Positions 33,865 through 42,371 of a DNA stretch of 64,000 bases are shown here, in pieces. Position 1 is the stretch's first letter, and the number at the start of each line of letters is the position of its first letter. The notes beneath the pieces were generated by a model. That model saw nothing but the letters and a program-made list of their open reading frames with translations. It was not told where the DNA came from and did no database searches. The translations under genes and the position numbers were made by a program. Source of the stretch: JAGVSR01 sp033765145 (lineage in GTDB: Bacteria; Pseudomonadota; Alphaproteobacteria; Rhizobiales; Hyphomicrobiaceae); contig JANRIH010000036.1 in assembly GCA_033765145.1 (NCBI GenBank), forward strand, positions 124,001 to 188,000, given 5' to 3'.

Positions 33865-34749
33865 ATGGGTCCGACGCTTCCGCCTCACGACGATCCGCCG
33901 CGAGAGCCCGTCGCCCGCGAGAGAGATGCTCCGAGCGTTGCGCTGAGCGGCGATCTCGAACCGGTCGCCGTCGTCACCGGCGGATCGCGCGGCATCGGGC
34001 GCGCATTGGCCGAACGCCTGGCCCGGAACACCATGCGGGTCGTGCTCGTGGCCCGCGATCGTGACGACCTGGCTTCAGCGGCTCAGTCTTTGACGCGCTC
34101 TGCCGTGATGCCTCCGGTGGACTGGATCGCACTCGATCTCGCCCGGCCCGACGCACCGGCCACTCTCCTCTCGGGCCTCGCCTCGCGCGGCTTCTGGTGT
34201 CACACCCTCGTGCATTGCGCAGGTGTCGGTCATTCGGGTGCCTTCTCCGAAGCAGCGCAGTGCGAACTCGATGCGGTTCTCGATCTCAACGTGACCGCGA
34301 CGACGCGGCTTGTTCGCGCCATGCTGCCGGGTCTGCTTCGGCGGCGAACCGGTGGCGTTCTCACGATCGCATCGCTCGGCGGATATGTCCCCGGACCAGG
34401 GCAGGCCACATACTACGCCAGCAAAGCCTATCAAATTTCGCTCATGGAGGCGCTTGCGGCGGAGAATGCCGCGACCGGCGTGCGCTTTTCCGTTGTTGTT
34501 CCAGGACCCGTCGATACCGGCTTTCATGCCGACATGGGGGCCGAGGCTGCTCCTTATCGGAGATGGGGATTCGCGTCCTCGCCTGAAGCGGTCGCCCGCA
34601 TTGCGCTGCTCGGATACAAGCTCGGGCTGCGCGTCATCCCGACAGGTCCGTTCGGAGCCGCGATGATCGTCGCGCTTCGTGTGCTGCCGCACCGGCTGAG
34701 CGTCCCGATCGTCAAATGGCTTTTGTCGACGCCGAACGTCGGCGGATAG
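33865..34749 (+). CDS. Short-chain dehydrogenase/reductase (SDR)
   Basis: 294 residues. After a 32-residue variable N-terminus there is the classical SDR core: cofactor motif TGGSRGIGRAL, catalytic region with S in IASLGGY and YxxxK (YYASKAYQ), and PGPVDTGF after it. The substrate is not evident; its C-terminus (LPHRLSVPIVKWLL) could be membrane-associated, as in SDRs acting on lipids or retinoid-like molecules. Twelve bases after hemY, it is the last gene before a strong terminator. Confidence 0.85.
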   Translation: MGPTLPPHDDPPREPVARERDAPSVALSGDLEPVAVVTGGSRGIGRALAERLARNTMRVVLVARDRDDLASAAQSLTRSAVMPPVDWIALDLARPDAPATLLSGLASRGFWCHTLVHCAGVGHSGAFSEAAQCELDAVLDLNVTATTRLVRAMLPGLLRRRTGGVLTIASLGGYVPGPGQATYYASKAYQISLMEALAAENAATGVRFSVVVPGPVDTGFHADMGAEAAPYRRWGFASSPEAVARIALLGYKLGLRVIPTGPFGAAMIVALRVLPHRLSVPIVKWLLSTPNVGG

Positions 34750-34863
34750 CGACGGCCCTCTGCCGCAGCCGTCGATCCGCGGCGTTTCCAAGATGGAAAC
34801 CAATTGCGTTCTAGATGGAGACGGGCGGGCCGGTTTTTCGTACCGCGTATCCGGACGGCTCGG

Positions 34864-34906
34864 CGGCGCCGGTTACTCTTTTTCAACGAGTGACCGGCGC
34901 CGTTTT
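34864..34906 (+). terminator. Intrinsic terminator of the hemC-mic60-SDR operon
   Basis: A near-perfect 15-base stem (34864-34878 with 34888-34902, one G-T pair) encloses a nine-base loop and is followed directly by TTTT (34903-34906). No T-run follows in the opposite direction, so it acts on rightward transcripts; the convergent manC ends 38 bases further on. Confidence 0.85.
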
Positions 34907-34944
34907 GCTATGTCGACCAGTGACGAAGGCGCGACGCGCCGAAC

Positions 34945-36390
34945 CTATTTCGTCTCTTCCGGCGCGCGATTGTAAACGTCGTCCGTGCGGACGATGTCGT
35001 CCTCGCCGAGATAGGTCCCGATCTGAACCTCGATCAGTTCGAGCGGAACCTTGCCGGGATTTTCCAGCCGGTGCCATTGCGTCGAGAAAATGTAAACGCT
35101 CTCGTTCTCGCGCACGAGCCGCTCCATGTCGCCGATCACGACTTTCGCGGTGCCCTGCACGACGATCCAATGTTCGGAACGGTGATGGTGCATTTGCATT
35201 GAGAGCTTACCGCCCGGATTGACGTGAAGGAGCTTCACCTGGAAGCGCGGCCCGATATTGAGGGTCTCGAAGAAGCCCCAGGGCCGGTAGTTCCTGAGGT
35301 GCTGTTCCTGCTCCTTGCGGTTCGACCGACGCAGCGCCGCGACGACTTTCGACACATCCTGCGATCGGTTCTTGTCGGCCACCAACAGCGCGTCGGGCGT
35401 ATCGACGATGATGAGGTCTTCGACGCCGATCGTCGCGACGAGGCCGCGCTCGGAATGGACGTAGCAGTCCTTGGTATCCTCGAGCACGGTGTCACCGTGC
35501 GCATAGTTGCCATTGGCGTCATGCTCGGCGATGTCCCAGAGCGACGACCAGGAACCGACATCGTTCCAACCGACGTCGATCGGCAACATGGCGGCCTTGT
35601 CCGTCTTCTCCATGACCGCATAGTCGACCGAGATATTGGGCGCGGTCGCGAACGACGTCCGATCGAGACGCACGAAACCCAGATCGTCCGCGGCGCCGGC
35701 GAGCGCGCTCCGCGCGGCATTCAGGATGCCGGGATCGAGCCGTTCGACCTCGTCGAGGAACGTCCGCGCGTCGAGCACGAAGATCCCGCTGTTCCAGAAG
35801 TAGCTTCCGTCGGCCAGGTAGCGCTCGGCCGTCGCGATGTCGGGCTTCTCGTAAAAGGCCGCCACGTCATAGGCGCCGCCGTTGAACCCTTCGACGGAGC
35901 CGCCTTTGCGGATGTAACCATAACCCGTGTGCGGACTGTCGGGCTTGATCCCGAACAGGACGAGCCGCCCGGTCGCCGCAACAGTCGCCGCTCGCCGGAC
36001 CGCCTCGACGAACTTCGTCTCGTCCTTGACGGCGTGGTCTGACGGCATAACCGCTATGATCGCGGCGGGGTTTTCCTTCAACGCGGCCAGGGCCGCGACG
36101 GTGATGGCCGCCGCCGTATTACGGGCGATTGGCTCGAGGATGATGGACTTCGGTGCGATCGCGGCGCGATCAAGCTCTTCCTTGACCAGGAACCGATGGT
36201 CGTTGTTGCAGAGGAGGATCGGCGCCGCGAAGCCATCCTCCGATTTCAGCCGGGCGAGGGTGGCGCCCAGCAGCGTATTGCCTTTGCCGTTGAAAAACCG
36301 AATGAACTGCTTGGGGTACATCGACCGCGAAAGCGGCCAGAGCCGCGTTCCGGACCCGCCCGACAGCACGACAGGAAAAATCACGCTCAT
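34945..36390 (-). CDS. manC: Mannose-1-phosphate guanylyltransferase / mannose-6-phosphate isomerase (ManC)
   Basis: Bifunctional enzyme giving GDP-mannose, the precursor of GDP-L-fucose made by gmd and fcl in this window. 481 residues from ATG 36390; the frame extends 19 codons upstream but the family begins MSVIFPVVLSGGSGTRLWPLS, and GAGGGG lies upstream of this ATG. Nucleotidyltransferase domain 1-~345 (PKQF motif, TGYGYI), then a cupin isomerase domain from ~355 (RPWGFF, VNPGGKLSMQMHHHRSEHWIV with metal-binding His). Confidence 0.96.
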   Translation of the reverse strand: MSVIFPVVLSGGSGTRLWPLSRSMYPKQFIRFFNGKGNTLLGATLARLKSEDGFAAPILLCNNDHRFLVKEELDRAAIAPKSIILEPIARNTAAAITVAALAALKENPAAIIAVMPSDHAVKDETKFVEAVRRAATVAATGRLVLFGIKPDSPHTGYGYIRKGGSVEGFNGGAYDVAAFYEKPDIATAERYLADGSYFWNSGIFVLDARTFLDEVERLDPGILNAARSALAGAADDLGFVRLDRTSFATAPNISVDYAVMEKTDKAAMLPIDVGWNDVGSWSSLWDIAEHDANGNYAHGDTVLEDTKDCYVHSERGLVATIGVEDLIIVDTPDALLVADKNRSQDVSKVVAALRRSNRKEQEQHLRNYRPWGFFETLNIGPRFQVKLLHVNPGGKLSMQMHHHRSEHWIVVQGTAKVVIGDMERLVRENESVYIFSTQWHRLENPGKVPLELIEVQIGTYLGEDDIVRTDDVYNRAPEETK

Positions 36391-36564
36391 AGCCAGCGAC
36401 CCCTCGGGCAGGGCGCGATTCGCCGAGCCCGCATGGGTGCTTACCAAGCCGAGGGGTGTGGCTCAACGGGCATGTGCGGAGGAGAGCCACGGGGGCGGTC
36501 GCGGTATGCCTTGCATTGGGACGCGTCACCGGGTATGCCCTCGGCTCCAATCCCGAACCGGTCC

Positions 36565-36640
36565 GCCGCCTTAGCTCAGCCGGTAGAGCACATCATTCGT
36601 AATGATGGGGTCGCGTGTTCGAGTCACGCAGGCGGCACCA
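36565..36640 (+). tRNA. tRNA-Thr (anticodon CGT)
   Basis: Full cloverleaf: acceptor GCCGCCT/AGGCGGC, D-arm GCTCAGCCGGTAGAGC, anticodon stem CATCA/TGATG with loop TTCGTAA (anticodon CGT, reads ACG), T-arm GCGTG-TTCGAGT-CACGC, discriminator A and encoded CCA at 36638-36640. It stands between manC and fcl, at the left edge of the main polysaccharide locus. No integrase gene or second copy of its 3' end was noticed. Confidence 0.96.
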
Positions 36641-36732
36641 GCTCCAAATCCCTTATCAGATTGCAGCGTTTCCCCTAATCTCAGGGACGGACCGACGGGA
36701 TTGAGCGAAGTAAAGACTTTGCCGCTCCCGGG

Positions 36733-36760
36733 TTGTGACAGCCGCCACGCGGATGATATA
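36733..36760 (+). promoter_or_regulatory. Candidate promoter upstream of fcl
   Basis: TTGTGA (36733-36738) and GATATA (36755-36760) are spaced 16 bases apart, in the 245-base gap between tRNA-Thr and fcl. This is one of the few AT-rich -10-like spots there. Weak motif evidence only; the rest of the gap shows nothing else I can name. Confidence 0.3.
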
Positions 36761-36885
36761 CGGCCCTCCGGTCAAGGACTTGTCCCGGAATTGTGCGACG
36801 TTCCTGCGTCGCGCGCCAGACCCGGGACGAGTTCGTTCCGATGCCGAGACGGGAGCGCCCGAGTCAGGCGCGCCGAGGTACAGAG

Positions 36886-37860
36886 ATGCGAGCGGACGTG
36901 ATCTACCCCCTGGCACGGCGCCGTGTTCTCGTCGCGGGATCGCGCGGCATGGTCGGCTCGGCGATCGTCCGCCGGCTCGCGCAGGAGGACTGCGAGGTCA
37001 TCGAGGCCGGACGCGCCGAAGTCGATCTCCGAGATCAGAGCGCCGTGCGCGCGTACATGGCCCGGGAAAAGCCGGATGCGGTGATTCTGGCCGCGGCCAA
37101 GGTCGGCGGCATTCTCGCCAATAACAGCTATCCCGCGGACTTTCTCTACGAAAACCTCGTAATCGAGGCCAACGTGATCGAGGCCGCCGCCCGCACTGGC
37201 GTCTCGAAGCTCCTGTTTCTCGGCTCGTCTTGCATCTATCCCAAGCTCGCGCCGCAGCCGATGACGGAGGATGTTCTCCTCACGGGACCACTCGAACCCA
37301 CCAACGAATGGTATGCCATTGCCAAAATCGCCGGATTGAAGCTTTGCGCGGCCTATCGGCGGCAACATGGGCTCGATTTCATTTCGGCCATGCCGACCAA
37401 TCTCTATGGTCCGGGCGACAACTTCGACCTCGAGAAAAGCCACGTCATTCCCGCCCTCATGCGGAAGGCCCACGACGCGAAACGGCGCGGCATCGACACG
37501 CTCACAATCTGGGGAACCGGCTTGCCCCGGCGCGAATTCCTGCACGTGGACGATGCGGCGGACGCCATGGTCCACCTCCTCAAGAGCTATTCGGAGGAAT
37601 TGCACGTGAACGTCGGTGTCGGGACCGACGTCACAATTCTCGAAACGGCCGAGGCCGTGGCCCGTGTGGTCGGCTTCAAGGGCCAGATCGTCACCGATCC
37701 CAGCAAGCCGGACGGAACGCCCCGGAAACTCTTGAATGTAGACCGTCTATTCAGTTCCGGCTGGCGGCCGAGGCACACGATGGAAAGCGGTCTCCAAGAC
37801 ACATACGAATGGTTCCTCCGCCACGTCGAGACAGGCGATCTCCGGCTTTCCGTTGCCTGA
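36886..37860 (+). CDS. fcl: GDP-L-fucose synthase (GDP-4-keto-6-deoxymannose epimerase/reductase)
   Basis: Two-step epimerase/reductase that turns the Gmd product into GDP-L-fucose. 324 residues from ATG 36886; a longer frame adds an arginine-rich N-terminus with no family similarity. Extended SDR: NADP motif VLVAGSRGMVGSAIVRRL, catalytic Ser in LGSSCIYP, YxxxK in WYAIAKIAGLKLC, and TNLYGPGDNFD, all characteristic of the Fcl/GMER family. Partner gmd lies 13 kb away on the other strand within the same locus. Confidence 0.95.
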   Translation: MRADVIYPLARRRVLVAGSRGMVGSAIVRRLAQEDCEVIEAGRAEVDLRDQSAVRAYMAREKPDAVILAAAKVGGILANNSYPADFLYENLVIEANVIEAAARTGVSKLLFLGSSCIYPKLAPQPMTEDVLLTGPLEPTNEWYAIAKIAGLKLCAAYRRQHGLDFISAMPTNLYGPGDNFDLEKSHVIPALMRKAHDAKRRGIDTLTIWGTGLPRREFLHVDDAADAMVHLLKSYSEELHVNVGVGTDVTILETAEAVARVVGFKGQIVTDPSKPDGTPRKLLNVDRLFSSGWRPRHTMESGLQDTYEWFLRHVETGDLRLSVA

Positions 37861-38077
37861 TGAATGTCGGTCGGGCTCGGCCGGTGAAACCGACCTTGGC
37901 ACGCGCCATCGACAGGTATTCGCCGGCTACTCTTGCGACCATATGCCATGCCGAAATAGCACGGCGGCGGCGTCCATTCTACCGACCGACAAAGGCCTGC
38001 CGAACGGGGGTCTGTCTACTTGACAGCCTAGTTCGAACAAGGCCACTTACCTCAAAATTCTGGGAGGCTTCATAGAC

Positions 38078-39265
38078 ATGCGGATCATCGTGCTCGGTGG
38101 CGATGGCTTTTGCGGCTGGCCGACTGCTCTGCATCTCTCCGAACTCGGGCACGACGTCACAATCGTCGACAACCTGTCCCGTCGAAAGATCGACGTCGAA
38201 CTCGAAGTTTCCTCGCTGACCCCGATCGCGCCGATCAGCCAGCGCGTCAAGGCGTGGAAAGAGGTTTCAGGCAAGGACATTCACGTCGAGATTTTCACGA
38301 TCGGCGAGCAATATCATCGCCTCCTGACGCTGATCCAGGACACGGAACCCGACGTCATCGTTCATTTCGCCGAGCAGCGCGCGGCGCCCTACTCGATGAA
38401 GACGTCGTTTCACAAGCGCTACACGGTCAACAACAACCTCAACGCCACCAACGACGTCTGCGCGGCGATCGTCGAGAGCGGTGTCGACGTGCATCTCGTG
38501 CATTTGGGCACAATGGGCGTCTACGGCTACGGTACGGCCGGCATGCGCATCCCGGAGGGCTACCTGCCGGTCAAGATTTCAACGCCGAGCGGCGATCTCA
38601 TCGACCAGGAAATTCTTTATCCCGTCAATCCTGGCTCGATCTATCATCTGACGAAGACGCAGGATCAGCTGTTCTTCCTCTACTACAACAAGAACGACAA
38701 GCTCAGGATCACCGATCTCCATCAGGGAATCGTGTGGGGCACGCAGACAGCCGAGACGAAGCGCGACGAACGGCTCATCAATCGCTTCGACTATGACGGC
38801 GACTACGGAACGGTTCTCAACCGCTTCCTCGCTCAGGCTGCGGTCGGATATCCGCTCACCGTTCACGGAACTGGCGGACAGACGCGCGCGTTCATTCACA
38901 TCCAGGACACAGTGCGCTGCGTGGCGCTCGCGGTTTCAAACCCGCCGCAGAAGGGCGAACGCGTCAACATCCTCAATCAGATGACCGAGACCCATCGCGT
39001 GCGCGATCTCGCCAAGATGATCGCCGACATGACTGGGTGCGCCGTGCACAACGTCGCCAATCCGCGCTTCGAGGCCGACGAGAACGACCTCTTCGTCGCC
39101 AACGACCGGTTTCTGAGGATGGGTCTGCAGCCGATCACGCTGCAAGCCGGCCTGATGGAAGAAATCACCGAAATCGCCCGGAAATACTCGGATCGCTGCG
39201 ACCGCTCTAAAATCCCGTGCGTCTCGGCGTGGAACTCTGATCGCGCGAAGGCGATCCAGAGCTGA
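38078..39265 (+). CDS. sqdB: UDP-sulfoquinovose synthase (SqdB/SQD1 type)
   Basis: Converts UDP-glucose and sulfite to UDP-sulfoquinovose, the sulfonated head group donor. 395 residues, GGGAGG upstream of ATG 38078. The N-terminal RIIVLGGDGFCGWPTALHLS, RAAPYSM, HLGTMGVYG, YHLTK (catalytic Tyr/Lys) and GIVWGTQT are characteristic of SqdB/SQD1 and separate it from ordinary UDP-glucose epimerases. No sulfolipid glycosyltransferase (sqdD/sqdX type) is recognised beside it; its downstream neighbours are a methyltransferase and a polysaccharide ABC exporter. It may serve SQDG lipid or a sulfoquinovose-containing glycan. Confidence 0.88.
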   Translation: MRIIVLGGDGFCGWPTALHLSELGHDVTIVDNLSRRKIDVELEVSSLTPIAPISQRVKAWKEVSGKDIHVEIFTIGEQYHRLLTLIQDTEPDVIVHFAEQRAAPYSMKTSFHKRYTVNNNLNATNDVCAAIVESGVDVHLVHLGTMGVYGYGTAGMRIPEGYLPVKISTPSGDLIDQEILYPVNPGSIYHLTKTQDQLFFLYYNKNDKLRITDLHQGIVWGTQTAETKRDERLINRFDYDGDYGTVLNRFLAQAAVGYPLTVHGTGGQTRAFIHIQDTVRCVALAVSNPPQKGERVNILNQMTETHRVRDLAKMIADMTGCAVHNVANPRFEADENDLFVANDRFLRMGLQPITLQAGLMEEITEIARKYSDRCDRSKIPCVSAWNSDRAKAIQS

Positions 39266-39288
39266 CATCCGCAAGGAGACCGTCGCGG

Positions 39289-40011
39289 ATGGGACTGGGC
39301 ACCGGACTTCTCAAACGGTTTTTCCGACAGCCTCGCAAAGACCCTGAGCGCCCGACGCGGGACTTCTACAAGTTCTTCACGCACCTGAAGCGCTTGGGAT
39401 TCGATCCCGCGGTCTGCATCGATGTCGGAGCGGCGCACGGAACACCAGTCATCTACACCGCCTTTCCGAACGCGTTCCATGTCGCGTTCGAACCGCTACC
39501 GGACTTCCACGACGGTCTCGGGAAATCACTCGAAAAGTTCAAGCACCGCATTCACCATTGCGCGCTCATGGACAAGGACGGAGAACTCGAAATCCTGCGC
39601 GCCGAGAACAATCTCTACGGCTCGTCGATGATGCACAGCCGCGCCGACACGGGTGACCCTCGACTGATCAAGGTCCCCGTGCGTCGCCTCGACGACGTGA
39701 TGGCCGAGCATCCGTTCAACGGCCAATTGCTCCTCAAGACGGACTGCCAGGGTTCCGATCTTTTGGTTGTCAAAGGGGGCCTCGACACGCTGGCCAAGGC
39801 GGACGTGGTCATTCTCGAGACGTCGATGTTCTCGTTCTGGGGTCATCATCAGGCGGACTTCACCGAGATCGTCGCATACATGGCCGACAAGGGCTTTGTC
39901 GTCTACGACATCCTGGACGGCATGTTCCGACCATCTGACAATGCGCTGGGACAGGTCGATCTCGTGTTCGCGAAACGCAACGGGTTCTTGCGAGCCTCGA
40001 AGACGTGGTGA
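39289..40011 (+). CDS. FkbM-family methyltransferase
   Basis: 240 residues. SAM-binding fold with VCIDVGAAHGTPVIYTAFP (motif I) and AFEPLPDF (motif II acidic residue), then the FkbM mid-domain pattern RLDDVMAEHPFNGQLLLKTDCQGSDLLVVKGG. FkbM enzymes O-methylate small molecules and glycan residues; the polysaccharide context suggests a sugar methyl ether. AAGGAG is upstream of the ATG, 23 bases after sqdB. Substrate not predictable. Confidence 0.85.
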   Translation: MGLGTGLLKRFFRQPRKDPERPTRDFYKFFTHLKRLGFDPAVCIDVGAAHGTPVIYTAFPNAFHVAFEPLPDFHDGLGKSLEKFKHRIHHCALMDKDGELEILRAENNLYGSSMMHSRADTGDPRLIKVPVRRLDDVMAEHPFNGQLLLKTDCQGSDLLVVKGGLDTLAKADVVILETSMFSFWGHHQADFTEIVAYMADKGFVVYDILDGMFRPSDNALGQVDLVFAKRNGFLRASKTW

Positions 40012-40096
40012 CGGTCCATCCACGTGCGCGGAATTCCCGAACCTACACGTCCCTTCGAAAATGCCCTTTGTTTGACCTGCCGCAGGAACAAGACGA

Positions 40097-40918
40097 ATGC
40101 TTAGTTTAGGCGGGCCGATGTCGAGCGCTTCGCGTTGGGTTTTGCCGCGCAACTGGCGCCTCGTGAAGGAGATGGCCGGCCGGCAGATCGCCGCCAAGTA
40201 CAAGGGCTCGGCGTTCGGCTGGTTGTGGTCGGTCTTGACGCCGCTCTTGATGCTCGGCGCCTACATGTTCGTCTTCTCGACGGTCTTCCAGAGACGCTGG
40301 GAGACGGTTCTCGAAGACAAGGTCAGCTTCGCGTTGTTCCTCTTCGCCGGCATCTGCTGCCACGGCTTCCTCGCCGAGATCCTATCGCGAGCGCCGGGGC
40401 TCATCATCGAGAACAGGAATTACGTCAAGAAGATCATGTTTCCGCTCGAGGTCATTCCGGTGGTAGCGGTCGCGGTCGCCGCGTTTTCACTCGGTATCAA
40501 TCTGGCGCTGCTGCTCGCGATGTACATTGCCTTTCATGGTGTGCCGCCCGCCACGGCGTTGATGGCACCCATCATCCTTGCGCCGCTCCTCATCATCGGC
40601 CTGGGCGTCGCGTGGCTGTTTTCCGCCATCGGTGTTTTCCTGCGGGACTTGAAACACCTGTCGCAGCTTCTCGTGATGCTGTTGCTGTTCATGACGCCGA
40701 TCTTCTATCCGATCGAGGTCATTCCCGAAGCGTACCGCGTCTACCTTCTCGTCAACCCGCTCGCGAGCATCGTCACCGAACTCCGGGACGTCCTGTTCTT
40801 CGGTCGCCTGCCATCTCCGCTTGCCATCGCCCTTCTCTGGGCCGGGGCGGTGATCTTCGCATGGCTGTCGCGGCTTTTGTTCCTGCGTCTGCGCGAGGTC
40901 TTCGCCGATGCAATCTAG
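40097..40918 (+). CDS. wzm: Polysaccharide ABC exporter, permease subunit (Wzm type)
   Basis: Inner-membrane subunit of an ABC-2 exporter for undecaprenyl-linked polysaccharide. 273 residues with six hydrophobic segments and the ABC-2 family stretches AGRQIAAKYKGSAFGWLWSVLTP near the start (in a run beyond the amphipathic N-terminus) and MTPIFYPIEVIPEAYRVYLLVNPL near the end. ATG 40097 has AGGAA upstream; ATG 40118 is a possible alternative. It overlaps the ATP-binding gene by 11 bases. Confidence 0.93.
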   Translation: MLSLGGPMSSASRWVLPRNWRLVKEMAGRQIAAKYKGSAFGWLWSVLTPLLMLGAYMFVFSTVFQRRWETVLEDKVSFALFLFAGICCHGFLAEILSRAPGLIIENRNYVKKIMFPLEVIPVVAVAVAAFSLGINLALLLAMYIAFHGVPPATALMAPIILAPLLIIGLGVAWLFSAIGVFLRDLKHLSQLLVMLLLFMTPIFYPIEVIPEAYRVYLLVNPLASIVTELRDVLFFGRLPSPLAIALLWAGAVIFAWLSRLLFLRLREVFADAI

Positions 40919-42335
40919 AGCCGTCGCCATTCGCCTCGCAGGCATCAACAAGTCGTACCGCATCTATTCCAACCCGCTGTTGCGCGTGGCCGACGCGCTG
41001 TTTCCCAACTCGAATGTTCAGCGCTTCAAGGCGGTGCATGCGCTCAAGGACATCGACCTCGAAGTCTACCGCGGCGAGACGGTCGGCATCGTCGGATCGA
41101 ATGGCGCTGGGAAATCGACGCTCCTGCAGGTCGTTTGCCGAACGCTGAAACCGGACAGCGGCACGCTCGAAGTCAACGGGCGTATCTCGGCACTTCTGGA
41201 ACTCGGCACGAGCTTCAATCCCGAGTTCACGGGCCGAGAGAACGTGCGCATCAACGCGCTCGTGCTCGGCCTCACGCTCGCGGAACTCGAGCGAAAATTC
41301 CCCGATATCGTTGCATTCGCCGACATAGGCGATTTCATAGACCGGCCGGTCAAGACCTATTCGAGCGGAATGTTCGCACGGCTCGCGTTCGCGGTTGCGA
41401 TCCACGTCGATCCCGAAATTCTCATCATCGACGAAGCGTTGGCTGTCGGTGACGAGGCCTTCCGGCGGAAGTGCTACGCGCGACTCGAACGCATCAAGCA
41501 CAGTGGCGCGACGATCCTTTTCGTCTCGCACTCCGCGAACACGATCATCGAGCTGTGCGACCGCGCGATCCTCATGTATCGCGGTGAAAAGCTCATGACC
41601 GGGACACCACGCGACATCATCACGTACTATCAAAAGCTCGTCTACTCCGATCCTGCGGAGCACCGCGCGATCGTCGCGAACATCCGCGCGGGTGGCGATC
41701 CGGTGAATAGCGACGCGAAGAGCACTACTGGTGCGAACGAACGGGGTGACCCATCGCCGCCGGCGGACGGTCCGCGCGCGGCGGCAGGTCAGACGATACC
41801 AAGCGCCGGGCGCGATACGGCACCTGTTCCGTCCGTTTCCGACGCCGATTATTTCGATCCGAGCCTCAAGAGCAAATCGTTCGAGAGCTATCCCACCCGC
41901 GGCGCGGAAATCTCGAACGTGCGGATCCTCGATGCAACCGGCAAGAAGGTGAACGCGCTGACGACCGGCCGCGACTATGTCTACACCTATGACGTACGTT
42001 TCACCCAGGACTGCCAGAATGTCCGTTGCTCGATGCTGTTGAAGACCGTGACGGGTGTGGAACTCGGTGCACAGTGGACGACGCCGTTCGGTATGGGAAT
42101 CCCCGAGGTCAAGGCTGGGACGAACTTGCGCGTCTCATTTCCGTTCCGGCTGCCGCTCAACCCGGGCAACTATTTCGGAAACGCGGGCGTGCAAGGCTTC
42201 ATCGATGATGAAATGTGCATCATGCATCGATTGATCGATGCCATTATGTTCAAGATCCGTCCGACAAAGCGCGGCCGCGCCGATCGCTACGTAGATATCC
42301 TCTCAGGCGAGCCGGAGGTCGTCGAGATATCTTGA
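40908..42335 (+). CDS. wzt: Polysaccharide ABC exporter, ATP-binding subunit with C-terminal glycan-binding domain (Wzt type)
   Basis: 475 residues. Residues 1-~245 are the ATPase: Walker A GSNGAGKST (63-71), signature YSSGMFARLAF (151-161, the form seen in polysaccharide exporters), Walker B ILIIDE (171-176), H-loop His208. A disordered, proline-rich linker (about 255-310) leads to a C-terminal beta-rich domain (about 310-475) like that of Wzt proteins that recognise a modified non-reducing end of the O-antigen before export. This makes a capping or terminal modification (methyl, sulfate) likely for export. Confidence 0.94.
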   Translation: MQSRAVAIRLAGINKSYRIYSNPLLRVADALFPNSNVQRFKAVHALKDIDLEVYRGETVGIVGSNGAGKSTLLQVVCRTLKPDSGTLEVNGRISALLELGTSFNPEFTGRENVRINALVLGLTLAELERKFPDIVAFADIGDFIDRPVKTYSSGMFARLAFAVAIHVDPEILIIDEALAVGDEAFRRKCYARLERIKHSGATILFVSHSANTIIELCDRAILMYRGEKLMTGTPRDIITYYQKLVYSDPAEHRAIVANIRAGGDPVNSDAKSTTGANERGDPSPPADGPRAAAGQTIPSAGRDTAPVPSVSDADYFDPSLKSKSFESYPTRGAEISNVRILDATGKKVNALTTGRDYVYTYDVRFTQDCQNVRCSMLLKTVTGVELGAQWTTPFGMGIPEVKAGTNLRVSFPFRLPLNPGNYFGNAGVQGFIDDEMCIMHRLIDAIMFKIRPTKRGRADRYVDILSGEPEVVEIS

Positions 42336-42371
42336 TCTTTGTTCCGAGGCGTTACAGGGCCTTATCGAGGT

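Noticed and set aside
36565..36640. tRNA-Thr as attachment site of a mobile island
   Set aside because: No integrase, no transposase and no repeated tRNA 3' end were seen in the window; kept only as a weak observation.
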